A stretch of 64,000 nucleotides of DNA, from contig NZ_CP100448.1 of NCBI RefSeq assembly GCF_024227715.1, forward strand, positions 2,749,655 to 2,813,654. Direction: 5' to 3'. Shown here piece after piece: positions 49,382 to 58,229 of the stretch (position 1 is the stretch's first letter; every line of letters starts with the position of its first letter). The notes beneath the pieces are model-generated. The model was given only the letters and a program-made list of their open reading frames with translations, had not been told where the DNA came from and made no database searches. Origin of the DNA: Halomarina litorea. Lineage in GTDB: Archaea > Halobacteriota > Halobacteria > Halobacteriales > Haloarculaceae. Both the position numbers and the translations under genes were made by a program.

Positions 49382-51319
49382 CTAGTCGTCGCTCGGGGCC
49401 GCCGCGTCGCCGCCGCTGGAGACGCCCGTGCCGGGACCGACGTCGATGCCGAGGTCGTCGAGCTTCTCGTCCGGGACGACGCCGTCGACCCAGCCGCGGT
49501 GCTCGTAGTACTCCTCTTTCATCCGGTCGAGCTCACAGAGCGAGCCCTCGCTGCCGCCCTGACCGGGGACGGCGTTCTCGTGGCCTTCGACGAACCGACC
49601 GGGCAGGGTGTCGTCGCTCCCGTCGAACCCGGCGAGGTTGTTGTAGTAGCGTTCGAGGTTGTAGACGCGCTCGCCGGCCGTCATGAGCTCCTCCTCGCTC
49701 ACGTCCAGGCCCGTCATGCCGTTGTACTGCATGACGTACTCCTCGATGCCCTCTGCGAAGGCGTTGAACTTGCAGATGTCGAAGGAGTCGGAGATGGCGT
49801 GGAGGTCCTGGAAGGTGGCGGTGAGTTCGCCCTTCCCCTCCCACGCGTACGGGTCGACCTTCTCCGGGATGCCGAGAATCTCGGCGGCAGGGGTGTACCC
49901 GCGCAGGTGACACGCGCCGCGGTTGGAGGTGGCGTAGGCGATGCCCATCCCCTTCATGCAGCGCGGGTCGTAGGCCGCGATGGCCTGCCCCTTGACCGAG
50001 AGCAGGTTGTCGTGACCGTCGAACTCCTCGGCCATGTGACTCTGACCCTCGCCGAGGTGCTCCGCGAGGTCACCCTCGCGGTTGGCGATGTCCTCGATGA
50101 GGTCGATCATCGACTCGACGTCGCCCCACTCGATGCCCTCGCCGAGGCCGTCGAGTTTGCCCTCCTCGGTCATCTCCATGGCCATGGCGATGATGTTGCC
50201 CGTCTCGATGGTGTCCATCCCGAAGTTGTTGCACTGGTCGATCATGACCGCGATGCGGTCACGGTCGGTGTGCATCGAGTTGGGGCCGAGCGCCCACGCC
50301 GACTCGTACTCGTAGGACTCCATCCGGACGTTGAGGTCCTCGCCCTTGTGGGAGGTGGTGACCTCGACTTCCTTCTTGCAGGCGACCGGACAGGAGTGGC
50401 AGGTCGGCTCGTCGACGAGGATGTTCTCGCGGACGTTCTCCCCCGAGACCTCCTCGGCGTCGATGTCGCCGCCCTCGTTCTCCCGGAACGACCGCGTCGA
50501 GGTGTACTTCCCGTTCTTGACGGGGAGGCCGTCCATCTCCTCGGTCGCGTTCATGAGGACGTTCGTCCCGTACAGCGAGAGGCCCCCCTCGTTGGGCGCG
50601 GTGACGTCCGACTCCTGGATGACCTGCATGGCCTGCTGGTGGCCCTTCTTGAACGTGTCCGGGTCGGCCGGTTTGGGCATCTTCGTGCCCGACTTCACGA
50701 CGACCGCTTTCAGGTTCTTGTTGCCCATCACGCAGCCGGTGCCGCCGCGGCCCGAGGAGCGGTCGTCCTCGTTCATGATGCAGGCGTACTTGACGCCGTT
50801 CTCGCCGGCCTGCCCGATTCCCATGACGGACATGTTCTTGCCGTAGGAGCCCTCGCACTCCTCCTCGAGGGTGTCGCGGGTCTCGTGGAAGCCCATCCCC
50901 CAGAGGTGGGAGGCGTCGCGCAGTTCGACCTCGCCGTCCTCGATGACGGCGTAGACCGGGTCCTCGCTCTTGCCCTCGAAGAGGAGGCCGTCGAAGCCCG
51001 CCCACTTGAGGCGCGCGCCCGACCAGCCGCCGTGGTGGGAGTCGGTTACGGTACCCGTCAGCGGCGACTTGGTGCAGATGGCGATGCGCCCGGACATGAC
51101 GACCTGCGTGCCCGTCAGCGGGCCGTTCATCATCGCCAGCAGGTTCTCGTCGCTCATCGGGTCCACGTCGGTCCCGTTGTCGAAGACGTACTTCACGCCG
51201 AGGCCGCGCGCCCCGATGTACTTCTTGGCGTCCTCTTCGTCGATGCTCTCGTAGTTCACGTCGCCCGAGGACAGGTCGACGCGCGCCACGTGGTCTTGGA
51301 ATCCGCCGAGTTCAGTCAT
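49382..51319 (-). CDS. aldehyde ferredoxin oxidoreductase (third copy, canonical)
   Basis: The 645-residue enzyme has all cluster ligands: C307, C310 and C314 in PTCHSCPVACKK, and C516 in DSFDICKFNA. The tungsten-pterin region shows YIGARGLGVKYVF, TKSPLTGTVTDSHHGGWSG and SSGRGGTGCVMGNKNLKAVV. Length and motifs are close to the hyperthermophile AOR/FOR enzymes, so it should oxidise aldehydes and reduce ferredoxin in the cytoplasm. It stands alone, with 242 bases before the VanZ-like gene. Of the three AOR-type genes in the window this one is the most complete. Confidence 0.93.
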   Translation of the reverse strand: MTELGGFQDHVARVDLSSGDVNYESIDEEDAKKYIGARGLGVKYVFDNGTDVDPMSDENLLAMMNGPLTGTQVVMSGRIAICTKSPLTGTVTDSHHGGWSGARLKWAGFDGLLFEGKSEDPVYAVIEDGEVELRDASHLWGMGFHETRDTLEEECEGSYGKNMSVMGIGQAGENGVKYACIMNEDDRSSGRGGTGCVMGNKNLKAVVVKSGTKMPKPADPDTFKKGHQQAMQVIQESDVTAPNEGGLSLYGTNVLMNATEEMDGLPVKNGKYTSTRSFRENEGGDIDAEEVSGENVRENILVDEPTCHSCPVACKKEVEVTTSHKGEDLNVRMESYEYESAWALGPNSMHTDRDRIAVMIDQCNNFGMDTIETGNIIAMAMEMTEEGKLDGLGEGIEWGDVESMIDLIEDIANREGDLAEHLGEGQSHMAEEFDGHDNLLSVKGQAIAAYDPRCMKGMGIAYATSNRGACHLRGYTPAAEILGIPEKVDPYAWEGKGELTATFQDLHAISDSFDICKFNAFAEGIEEYVMQYNGMTGLDVSEEELMTAGERVYNLERYYNNLAGFDGSDDTLPGRFVEGHENAVPGQGGSEGSLCELDRMKEEYYEHRGWVDGVVPDEKLDDLGIDVGPGTGVSSGGDAAAPSDD

Positions 51320-51561
51320 GGTAATAGCTTACAGTTACACATGGGGGCGAGCGGTGTTAGGACTTGACATTAGTGCGCAACCGGAATCGGTTTCGTGTCG
51401 CGACGACCGGGGCCGATTTCCCCCGACGACGGGCCACCGAGGGGCAGATTCCGCCGCCGCGCTCCTCGGTGGCCGTCGCCAGCCCCGTCCGCTGTGGGTC
51501 GTTCGTCCGGTCGACGGCGACGAACCGGTCCGTTTAGCACGGGCCACACCGAGAGTCGGGT

Positions 51562-52005
51562 ATGGCACGTCGGGTCCCGCTCCCCCTCACGCCCCCGCTC
51601 GTCCGCTACGGGCTGGTCGGCCTCGTCGCGGGCGGCATCCTCCTCGCGTCCGTCGTCGACCCGCCCTCGACGGGGCCGACGCCGCTCGGTCCGCTCGGGC
51701 TCCTGCCCCTCGACAAGTGGCTCCACGCGCTGGGCTACGGCGGCCTGACGGGGGCGCTGGCCTACGCGATGGTCCCGCGGACGGTCCCCGGGGACGGACG
51801 GCCCGAGCGCACGGTCCTCGCCGGCCTCGCGGTCGCCGTGGCGGTCGCCGCGGGGTACGGGTTCGGCATCGAACTCGTCCAGGGGATGCTCCCGGCCCGG
51901 TCGTTCGACGTCGCGGACGCCGCGGCGAACGGGACGGGCGCGCTCCTCGCCGCCGGTGGCTGGCGACTGGTCGCCGCCCGCCTGCGGCCCGTCTCGTTCT
52001 GGTGA
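51562..52005 (+). CDS. VanZ-family membrane protein
   Basis: The 147-residue protein has four hydrophobic segments and the VanZ pattern: LDKWLHALGYGGLTGALAYA, GIELVQGMLPARSFDVADAA and a final ANGTGALLAAGG. The charged Asp-Lys-x-x-His and Glu-x-x-Gln positions in the helices are kept. VanZ-like proteins are widespread; most have no known role outside teicoplanin resistance. The archaeosine radical SAM gene follows after 53 bases. Confidence 0.82.
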   Translation: MARRVPLPLTPPLVRYGLVGLVAGGILLASVVDPPSTGPTPLGPLGLLPLDKWLHALGYGGLTGALAYAMVPRTVPGDGRPERTVLAGLAVAVAVAAGYGFGIELVQGMLPARSFDVADAAANGTGALLAAGGWRLVAARLRPVSFW

Positions 52006-52058
52006 GCGCGACGGCGAGAGACGAAGGCGCTTTACCCGCCGGTCGGCTACCCCGGCCA

Positions 52059-53135
52059 ATGAGTACGCCGGACCCCGACGTCTACGAACAGGGGCGAGGG
52101 ATGGACGCGCACAACAGCGTGATGCGCGAGGTCCGCTCGCGCAACGACCGCACCTACGACCCGCGCGAACCCACCCGCGTCTGGATCGACGAGGACAACA
52201 CCCCCGACGGGGTCCGCCAGTCGCTGACCATCATCCTCAACACCGGCGGCTGTCGCTGGGCGCGCGCCGGCGGCTGTACGATGTGTGGCTACGTCGCCGA
52301 GTCGGTCGAGGGCGGCACCGTCGCCCACGAGGACCTGATGACGCAGGTGCAGGCGTGTCTCGACCACGAGAGCGAGAACGCGGACGACGAGAGCGAGCTA
52401 ATCAAGATATACACCTCCGGCAGCTTCCTCGACGAGCGTGAGGTGCCCGCCGAGACGCGCGACGCCATCGCGGAGACGTTCGCCGACCGCGAGCGGATGG
52501 TCGTCGAGTCCCTCCCGGACTTCGTCGACCGGGAGAAGCTGGCGGACTTCACCGGGAGAGGGCTGGAGACGGACGTCGCGGTCGGGCTGGAGACGGCCAC
52601 CGACCGCGTGCGCCGCGACTGCGTCAACAAGTACTTCGACTTCGCCGACTTCGAGGACGCCTGCGCCGAGGCCCGCGAGGCGGACGCGGGGGTCAAGGCC
52701 TACCTCCTGATGAAGCCGCCCTTCCTCACCGAACGGGAGGCGCTGGAGGACATGGTCAGTTCCGTCGAGCGCTGTTCGGCCGTCGAGGGCTGTCACACCG
52801 TCTCGATGAACCCGACGAACGTCCAGCGCCACACGATGGTCGAGGAACTGTACCACGATGGGGGGTACCGCCCGCCGTGGCTCTGGTCGGTCGCCGCCGT
52901 CCTCGAACGCACCGCCGACGCCGACGCCATCGTCGTCTCGGACCCCGTCGGTCACGGCTCCGACCGCGGCGCGCACAACTGCGGGGAGTGCGACGACCGG
53001 GTCCAGCGCGCCATCAAGGACTTCGACCTCAGGCAGGACCCGAGCGTCTTCGAGCAGGTGTCCTGCGAGTGCGAGGCGACGTGGGAGGCGGTGCTCGAAC
53101 GCGAGACGAGTTACGGGATGCCGCTGACGCACTGA
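52059..53135 (+). CDS. radical SAM archaeosine synthase partner (RaSEA type)
   Basis: The 358-residue protein has the unusual radical SAM motif C-x7-C-x2-C (C65, C73, C76, GGCRWARAGGCTMCGY) of the RaSEA group and the accompanying IKIYTSGSFLDEREVP and SLPDFVDREKLADF segments. A C-terminal region with CGECDDRVQRAIKDFDL and a pair of Cys in SCECEATW may bind zinc. RaSEA forms a complex with ArcS and converts the lysine-preQ0 adduct on tRNA position 15 to archaeosine. ArcS is encoded 27 kb upstream. Confidence 0.9.
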   Translation: MSTPDPDVYEQGRGMDAHNSVMREVRSRNDRTYDPREPTRVWIDEDNTPDGVRQSLTIILNTGGCRWARAGGCTMCGYVAESVEGGTVAHEDLMTQVQACLDHESENADDESELIKIYTSGSFLDEREVPAETRDAIAETFADRERMVVESLPDFVDREKLADFTGRGLETDVAVGLETATDRVRRDCVNKYFDFADFEDACAEAREADAGVKAYLLMKPPFLTEREALEDMVSSVERCSAVEGCHTVSMNPTNVQRHTMVEELYHDGGYRPPWLWSVAAVLERTADADAIVVSDPVGHGSDRGAHNCGECDDRVQRAIKDFDLRQDPSVFEQVSCECEATWEAVLERETSYGMPLTH

Positions 53136-53237
53136 GACGACCCGGCTCCGCGGGTCCGACGGAACCCTCGTTCTGCTGACCCACCCCGTCCGACCGACCA
53201 GCCGGGGCGTCGACCGCCCGTCGCGCGCGGGGAGCGC

Positions 53238-53720
53238 GTGGGCGAACGCGTGGCACCCGGACTCGCGGAAGCCGACGCGCTCGCGCTCCTGTTCGCACAG
53301 CTCGACGTCGTCCTCGCGGTGGCGACCCCGCTCGCGGGCATCGCCCGGCGCGCGGGCGCGCCGCCGGTGGTCGGCGAACTGCTCACCGGCGTCCTCCTCG
53401 GGCCGTCCGCGCTCGGCCCCCTCGCGCCCGGCGTGTACGCCGACCTGTTCCCGCGGGACGCCGTCCCCCTGACGGGCGTGTCGGCGGTAGCGCTCGTCGT
53501 CCTGATGACCGTCGTGGGCATGGAGACCGACCTCCGCGTCGTCCGCGCCCAGCCGGGCCGGACGCTTCTCGTCACGGCCGGCGCCACGGTCGGCCTGCGC
53601 ATCGGCGTCCTGAACGAGGCGGCCTACCCGACGGTGGTGCTCATCGCCATCGGCACGCCCGTCATGGCCCCGCCCCCCGTCAGGCGGATACTGGACGGGC
53701 GGCGAGCGCCCGCCGTCTGA
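53238..53720 (+). pseudogene. internally deleted Kef/CPA2-type cation:proton antiporter
   Basis: The 160-residue frame (GTG start) joins the N-terminal part of a CPA2 antiporter (APPVVGELLTGVLLGPSALG, then VVLMTVVGMETDLRVV) directly to its very end (VLNEAAYPTVVLIAIGTPVM followed by a basic tail RRILDGRR). Full proteins have about 380-400 residues in this domain, so some seven membrane segments with the ion-binding site are missing while the frame stays open. It is most likely inactive. The junction lies near 53595-53605. Confidence 0.7.
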
Positions 53721-53778
53721 CCCGTCGGCGGGGGCGCGACGGGTCGGTCGTCGCGGAGGTGGCCGGAGAAGAGGGCCG

Positions 53779-54453
53779 TCAGTTCGAGAAGCCCCGGAGG
53801 ACGCCCTGTCCGTCGGTACTGCCGAGGTGCGGCAGGGTGGCGCGCTCGGGGTGGGGCATCATCACGGCGACGGTGTCGCGGTCGCCGAGGACGCCCGCGA
53901 CGTTGTCCGCCGACCCGTTGGGGTTGGCGGCGTCCGTCACGGCCCCGTCGGTGTCGCAGTAGCGAAAGAGGACCCTGTCTTCGGATTCGAGGTCGGCGAG
54001 TTCCTCCCCGCCGAGTTCGAACCGACCCTCGCCGTGGGCGATGGGGATGGAGAGGACGTCCCCCTCGTCGTAGGCGCGGGTCCACGGCGTGTCGGCGTTC
54101 TCGACGCGCAGGTGGACGGGTTCGCACTGGAACCGGGCGCTCCGGTTGGTGGTGAACGCGCCGGGGGTGAGGCCGGCCTCGCAGCCGATCTGCGCGCCGT
54201 TGCAGACACCGAGGACGGGCGTTCCCCGTGCGGCGGCCTCGCGGACCTGTTCCATCACGGGGGCGCGAGCGGCCATCGCCCCGGCCCGGAGGTAGTCGCC
54301 GTACGAGAAGCCGCCGGGCAGGAGGACGCCGTCGGCGTCCTCGGGGAGGCCGTCCTCGTGCCAGACGCGGCGGGCGTCGATACCGACGTGCGCGAGGGCG
54401 CGTTCGGCGTCCCGGTCGCAGTTCGACCCGCCGAACTGGAGGATGGCGACCAT
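53779..54453 (-). CDS. purQ: phosphoribosylformylglycinamidine synthase subunit PurQ
   Basis: The 224-residue glutaminase subunit has the class I triad: nucleophile Cys in GVCNGAQIGCEAGL, and the His and Glu in MMPHPERAT. The start is typical (MVAILQFGGSNCDRDAERAL, LLPGGFSYGDYLRAG). It supplies ammonia to PurL for FGAM formation in purine synthesis. PurS is immediately upstream with a 1-base gap. PurL is not in the window. Confidence 0.95.
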   Translation of the reverse strand: MVAILQFGGSNCDRDAERALAHVGIDARRVWHEDGLPEDADGVLLPGGFSYGDYLRAGAMAARAPVMEQVREAAARGTPVLGVCNGAQIGCEAGLTPGAFTTNRSARFQCEPVHLRVENADTPWTRAYDEGDVLSIPIAHGEGRFELGGEELADLESEDRVLFRYCDTDGAVTDAANPNGSADNVAGVLGDRDTVAVMMPHPERATLPHLGSTDGQGVLRGFSN

Positions 54454-54454
54454 C

Positions 54455-54709
54455 TCAGCGCTCCGCGACGGCCACGTCGTAGTCGTGGATGGTCGGGTTG
54501 GCGAGCAGTCGCTCGGCCATCTCCCCCGCGCGGTCTGCGGCGGCCTCCTCGCTCGCGGCGTCGAGGTCGATCTCGAAGCGGTCGGCCGACCGGAGCCCCT
54601 CCAGTTCGAAGCCGAGTCGGTCGAGGGCGCGCCTGGTCGTCTCGGCCTCCGGGTCGAGCACCCCCCGCTTGAGGCGGACGGTGACGGTCGCCGTGTAGGC
54701 GGTCATCAC
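54455..54709 (-). CDS. purS: phosphoribosylformylglycinamidine synthase subunit PurS
   Basis: The 83-84-residue protein (ATG at 54709 or the next codon) starts MTAYTATVTVRLKRGVLDPE and contains TTRRALDRLGFELEGLRSAD and AERLLANPTIHDYDVAVAE, the small PurS fold that bridges PurQ and PurL. It is co-transcribed with purQ. The AT-richer GGGTTTTGATG stretch 25-30 bases upstream may be the promoter. Confidence 0.94.
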   Translation of the reverse strand: MMTAYTATVTVRLKRGVLDPEAETTRRALDRLGFELEGLRSADRFEIDLDAASEEAAADRAGEMAERLLANPTIHDYDVAVAER

Positions 54710-54837
54710 CTGAGATGGCGAGGTCGTGCATCAAAACCCTTGTGGGTTCCTTCGAGTGGGCACGTTCGTGTACAAGTCGAGTGGCCCCTCGCGCGTCCCC
54801 TCCCGTCCCGTGACTCCGGGTCGCGCGGGCCGGCGTG

Positions 54838-54847
54838 CCTTTTTACC
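54838..54847 (+). promoter_or_regulatory. TATA-like element of the mini-ORF/purU transcript
   Basis: CCTTTTTACC stands about 27 bases before the ATG at 54869 and about 70 before the purU GTG. The transcript is therefore expected to start at the mini-ORF, not at purU. Confidence 0.45.
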
Positions 54848-54868
54848 GACCGGCATCCACGGGTGGAT

Positions 54869-54919
54869 ATGAACCGACTCGCCAGCGGACTGCGCGTGCG
54901 GCGTGAGGTGGCGGCGTGA
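54869..54919 (+). CDS. 16-codon leader mini-ORF overlapping purU
   Basis: ATG at 54869 opens MNRLASGLRVRREVAA and ends in a TGA that overlaps the purU GTG as GTGA. With the TATA-like element at 54838 this would be a leaderless first cistron, and purU would be translated by coupling. The peptide is basic (five Arg). No attenuation hairpin is obvious. Confidence 0.4.
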   Translation: MNRLASGLRVRREVAA

Positions 54920-55875
54920 CCCGCGAACTCGCGGAGGTCACCGTCGTCGGCGACGACAAGAAGGGTATCATCGCCCGCGTGACGACGCTCCTGTTCGAGC
55001 GCGGCGCGAACGTCGAGGACCTCGACCAGGCCGTTCAGGGCGGGGTGTTCCGGATGACCCTCCACGTGGACACGAGCGAGATGGTCGTCAAACCCGAGAC
55101 GCTCCGCGAGGCGCTCCACGACCTCGGCGACGAACTCGGTCAGGACATCCAGGTGCGCTTCCCGGGCGACCGGGACACCGACCGCATCGCCGTCCTCGTC
55201 ACGAAGGAGTCACACTGTCTGGAGGCGCTCGTCGAGGCCCGGGAGGCCGGCGACATCGACGCCGAACTGTCGGTCGTCGTGGGCAACCACGACCACCTCG
55301 CGGACGTCGCCGAGGACGCCGGCATCCCCTTCTACGACATCGGCGACGGGTCGGGCACGCCCGACGAGGAGTGGCTGCTCGACATCCTCGACGAACACGA
55401 CGTGGACCTCATCGTCCTCGCGCGCTACATGCGCATCCTCTCGCCGAACGTCGTCTTCCGCTACGAGGACCGCATCATCAACGTCCACCCCTCGCTCCTC
55501 CCGGCGTTCCCCGGCGCGGAGGCCTACCGGCAGGCCCGCGAGGAGGGCGTCCGCATCGCGGGCGTCACCGCCCACTACGTGACGACCGACCTCGACCAGG
55601 GGCCCATCGTCGCCCAGCGAGCCTTCGACGTGCCCGACGGGGCGAGCGTCGAGGAACTGACGCGGCGCGGCCAGCCACTGGAGGCCGACGCCCTCGTCGA
55701 GGCCGTGAAACTCCACCTCGACGACGCGCTCACGGTGTACCACGGGCGCACGCACCTCCGCGACGAGGGCGAGGGGGAGTACCAGTTGGGCCTCTCGAGC
55801 GAGGCGCAGGCGGCGAACCCCGAGGGGCCGGTCGACCGGTCGGGACTGGCGGAACCCTCGGAAGCGGACGACTGA
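54916..55875 (+). CDS. purU: formyltetrahydrofolate deformylase-type protein
   Basis: The 319-residue protein has an N-terminal ACT domain (TVVGDDKKGIIARVTTLLFE) and a C-terminal formyl-transferase domain. The active-site motifs are INVHPSLLPAFPGAEAYRQA and TTDLDQGPIVAQRAF, with the catalytic Asn, His and Asp. PurU releases formate from 10-formyl-THF; in archaea it may supply formate for PurT or PurP-type purine steps. A 45-residue acidic tail (QLGLSSEAQAANPEGP) follows the conserved part. The GTG start was chosen because no in-frame ATG precedes the ACT domain. Confidence 0.88.
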   Translation: MTRELAEVTVVGDDKKGIIARVTTLLFERGANVEDLDQAVQGGVFRMTLHVDTSEMVVKPETLREALHDLGDELGQDIQVRFPGDRDTDRIAVLVTKESHCLEALVEAREAGDIDAELSVVVGNHDHLADVAEDAGIPFYDIGDGSGTPDEEWLLDILDEHDVDLIVLARYMRILSPNVVFRYEDRIINVHPSLLPAFPGAEAYRQAREEGVRIAGVTAHYVTTDLDQGPIVAQRAFDVPDGASVEELTRRGQPLEADALVEAVKLHLDDALTVYHGRTHLRDEGEGEYQLGLSSEAQAANPEGPVDRSGLAEPSEADD

Positions 55876-55880
55876 GAGGA

Positions 55881-57101
55881 TCAGGAGAGTACGACGAGCC
55901 GACCCTCTGACGAGTGGCGGCCGGTACCGACCACGGCGAACCCGTCGCCGACGACCGGTCCCGTCGTCGGCGCGGACGGGAGGTCGTACCTGTTCAGTCG
56001 GTCCCCGGTTGCGGCGTCGAGGACAGAGACGGCCCCGTGGTCCACACCCTCCGCGACGTACACGCGGTCGGCGGCGACCGTCGGGACGAGACGCGGCGCT
56101 CCCGCGTCGAACTCGACCGACCACCGCTCGGTCCCGTCGACGGTGTCGAGGGCGAACAGTGTCCTGTCGTTCGTCCCCTTGACGTACACCATCTCCTCGG
56201 CCACGGTGACACGTTCGTACGCGGACCGTCGCAGTTCGTGTCTCCAGACAGGCGAGCCATCTGCCGAATCGAGCGCGTGGAGCGTCCCGTCCGTCGTGAC
56301 GACGAACACTCGCCCGTCGCCGATGACGGGAGGTGCGTAGCTCTCGCCGACTGCCCCAGCATTCCACAGCAGGGTGCCGTCGGCGGGGTCGATACCGTAC
56401 GCGCCGCCCTCACCGCCGCTGCCACTCGTCGCGGCGACGAGGTCCGGCGTCGCGGCGGTGCCCTGTGGACTGGCCGTGTTGACCTCGGCGACCCACCGCC
56501 GTTCGCCGGTCCGGGCGTCGAGGGCCGTCACCTCGCCGTCGGTGACGTACACCGTCCCGTCGAGCACGGTCGGCGAGGCCCCGGGGGAGCCGTAGCCGAC
56601 GTCGTACTGCCAGCAGAGCGACCCGTCCCGGCGGTCGAGGGCGCGCGTATTCCCGGCGCTGGTGGTGAACACCGCGTCCCCGACGACGGTCGGCGTCGCC
56701 AGCCCCTTGCTTTCGGCGACGGTCCACCGCTCGGTTCCGTCGAATCCGGTGGCGACGAACCCGGAGAACGGTCCCCTGGAACTCGACCCGTCCGCGTCTC
56801 GGCGGTTCGCGCCGTAGTAGAGCGTGTCAGCAGCGAGCACGGGTTGCATCTCCGGGTACAGTCCGGCGTCCACGACCGACGAGACGGACGCATCCGCCGG
56901 GGGACCACTCACGTCGGGTGCGTAGCCACTCCGACGAGCGTCGTGGCCCAGCGTGGGCCACGGCCCGACAGAACGGCTGTCGACTGGGGCGTCACGTTCG
57001 TAGCGGCGAGGACCCGTGAGGGCGTCACCGAGGGCGGTACAACCCGCGAGCGACCCGGCGAGGAGGCCGCTCGCGAGGTGGAGGGCGCGGCGTCGGCGCA
57101 T
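55881..57101 (-). CDS. PQQ-type beta-propeller lipoprotein
   Basis: The 406-residue protein begins MRRRRALHLASGLLAGSLAG with a lipobox LAGC and twin-like basic residues, so it is exported and lipid-anchored. The rest is a series of WD/PQQ-like blades with repeated DGTxxALDxxDG, for example GTLHALDSADGSPVWRHEL, GEVTALDARTGERRWVAEV and AVSVLDAATGDRLNRYDL. Such propellers act as protein scaffolds at the cell surface; the PQQ-binding residues themselves cannot be verified. It converges with the purU gene with 5 bases between stops. Confidence 0.82.
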   Translation of the reverse strand: MRRRRALHLASGLLAGSLAGCTALGDALTGPRRYERDAPVDSRSVGPWPTLGHDARRSGYAPDVSGPPADASVSSVVDAGLYPEMQPVLAADTLYYGANRRDADGSSSRGPFSGFVATGFDGTERWTVAESKGLATPTVVGDAVFTTSAGNTRALDRRDGSLCWQYDVGYGSPGASPTVLDGTVYVTDGEVTALDARTGERRWVAEVNTASPQGTAATPDLVAATSGSGGEGGAYGIDPADGTLLWNAGAVGESYAPPVIGDGRVFVVTTDGTLHALDSADGSPVWRHELRRSAYERVTVAEEMVYVKGTNDRTLFALDTVDGTERWSVEFDAGAPRLVPTVAADRVYVAEGVDHGAVSVLDAATGDRLNRYDLPSAPTTGPVVGDGFAVVGTGRHSSEGRLVVLS

Positions 57102-57154
57102 CGTGACACGTCCGCGAGGTGTCGGTAAAAGTCTTCTCTGATAACAACTCCCGT

Positions 57155-58180
57155 TCAGAGGTCCCGGGCCGCCGCCACCGCCCGCTCGATGGACGGCGCG
57201 TCGAACAGTTCCCGGCCGAGATAGGCGTTCGCGCCGGCGGTGTAGAGGTCGCTCGCGGTTTCGAGAACGGCCTCCGAGAGCGGTTCGGGGTCGCGGTCAC
57301 AGAGCGTGCGCCAGTCGGCCACGTCGCGCGCTTTCGCCTCGCGTTTGGCCGTCTCGACGGCCGCCACCCACTCGGACTGCGTGCGCTTGTGGTACTGGCG
57401 GATGACCTCCTTGGACACCTCCTGTCCCTCGTAGGAGAAGCGGTTCTCGTCGAAGGTGCCGACCACGTCGGCCACCCGTATCTCGCCATCGTAGTAGAGA
57501 CACTCGATCTTGCCGTCCTCGTGGGTCAGGCTGGCCTCCGCGGCGCGGTCGGTGACGAGGCGGTTCACCTCGTGGGCGACCGATTCGAGGGCCTCGATGT
57601 CCGCGACGCCCGCGATGGCGTCGGCCTCCTCGCGGGCGAGATAGCGGTCGGACTCCTCGTACTTCGTGGAGAACTCGACGACGGGTTCGGGCAGGTCGAC
57701 GGCCTCCGCGGGCCACTCGGAGTGGTCGAGGCCGACCGCCCCGGGGGTCGTCCGGGACCGGAGCGACGACCCCACGGGGACGGTGTTCCGGAAGACGATT
57801 TCGAGGGGGACGAGGTAGTTCTCGCCCGCGGCGTCGTGGTAGGCCTCGTAGTCGTACTTGCGGCCCTCGTGGGGCAGGTCGGGGACCTGCGTGAGGTCGA
57901 TGGCCATCTCGCGGGGCGGGTCCTCCACGTCGTCGAGGGAGACCGGGTCCTCGTCGTCCCCGGGGACGACGCCCCGGTAGTGGGTGGGGACGCCCTCGCT
58001 CTCGAGCAGTTCGAAGTTGGCCGCGCCCATCGCACAGAGCGACGCGCCCTTCCCCGGAATCGGGTCGGGCATCTGCCCCCAGTCGAACACCGAGTAGGCG
58101 TCGGTGAACACGAACGCGCCCCGACCGAGTCGCTCCCGCGTCGCCGCCTCGTCGACGCGGAACTCCTTGACGCTGGTCAT
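57155..58180 (-). CDS. purC: SAICAR synthetase
   Basis: The 341-residue protein (ATG at 58180, [14 protein letters not shown]) has PurC motifs: [20 protein letters not shown] in the ATP-binding half, then [53 protein letters not shown] and GTFDENRF. It is longer than the 240-residue bacterial enzyme because of a haloarchaeal insertion around residues 70-120. It condenses CAIR with aspartate in purine synthesis. An ATAAATAC element about 20 bases upstream fits a leaderless promoter. Confidence 0.94.
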   Translation of the reverse strand: MTSVKEFRVDEAATRERLGRGAFVFTDAYSVFDWGQMPDPIPGKGASLCAMGAANFELLESEGVPTHYRGVVPGDDEDPVSLDDVEDPPREMAIDLTQVPDLPHEGRKYDYEAYHDAAGENYLVPLEIVFRNTVPVGSSLRSRTTPGAVGLDHSEWPAEAVDLPEPVVEFSTKYEESDRYLAREEADAIAGVADIEALESVAHEVNRLVTDRAAEASLTHEDGKIECLYYDGEIRVADVVGTFDENRFSYEGQEVSKEVIRQYHKRTQSEWVAAVETAKREAKARDVADWRTLCDRDPEPLSEAVLETASDLYTAGANAYLGRELFDAPSIERAVAAARDL

Positions 58181-58229
58181 GAACGTGTATTTATGTCCCA
58201 AAAGAAAGGCGTTTCCATGCACGAGCGTG

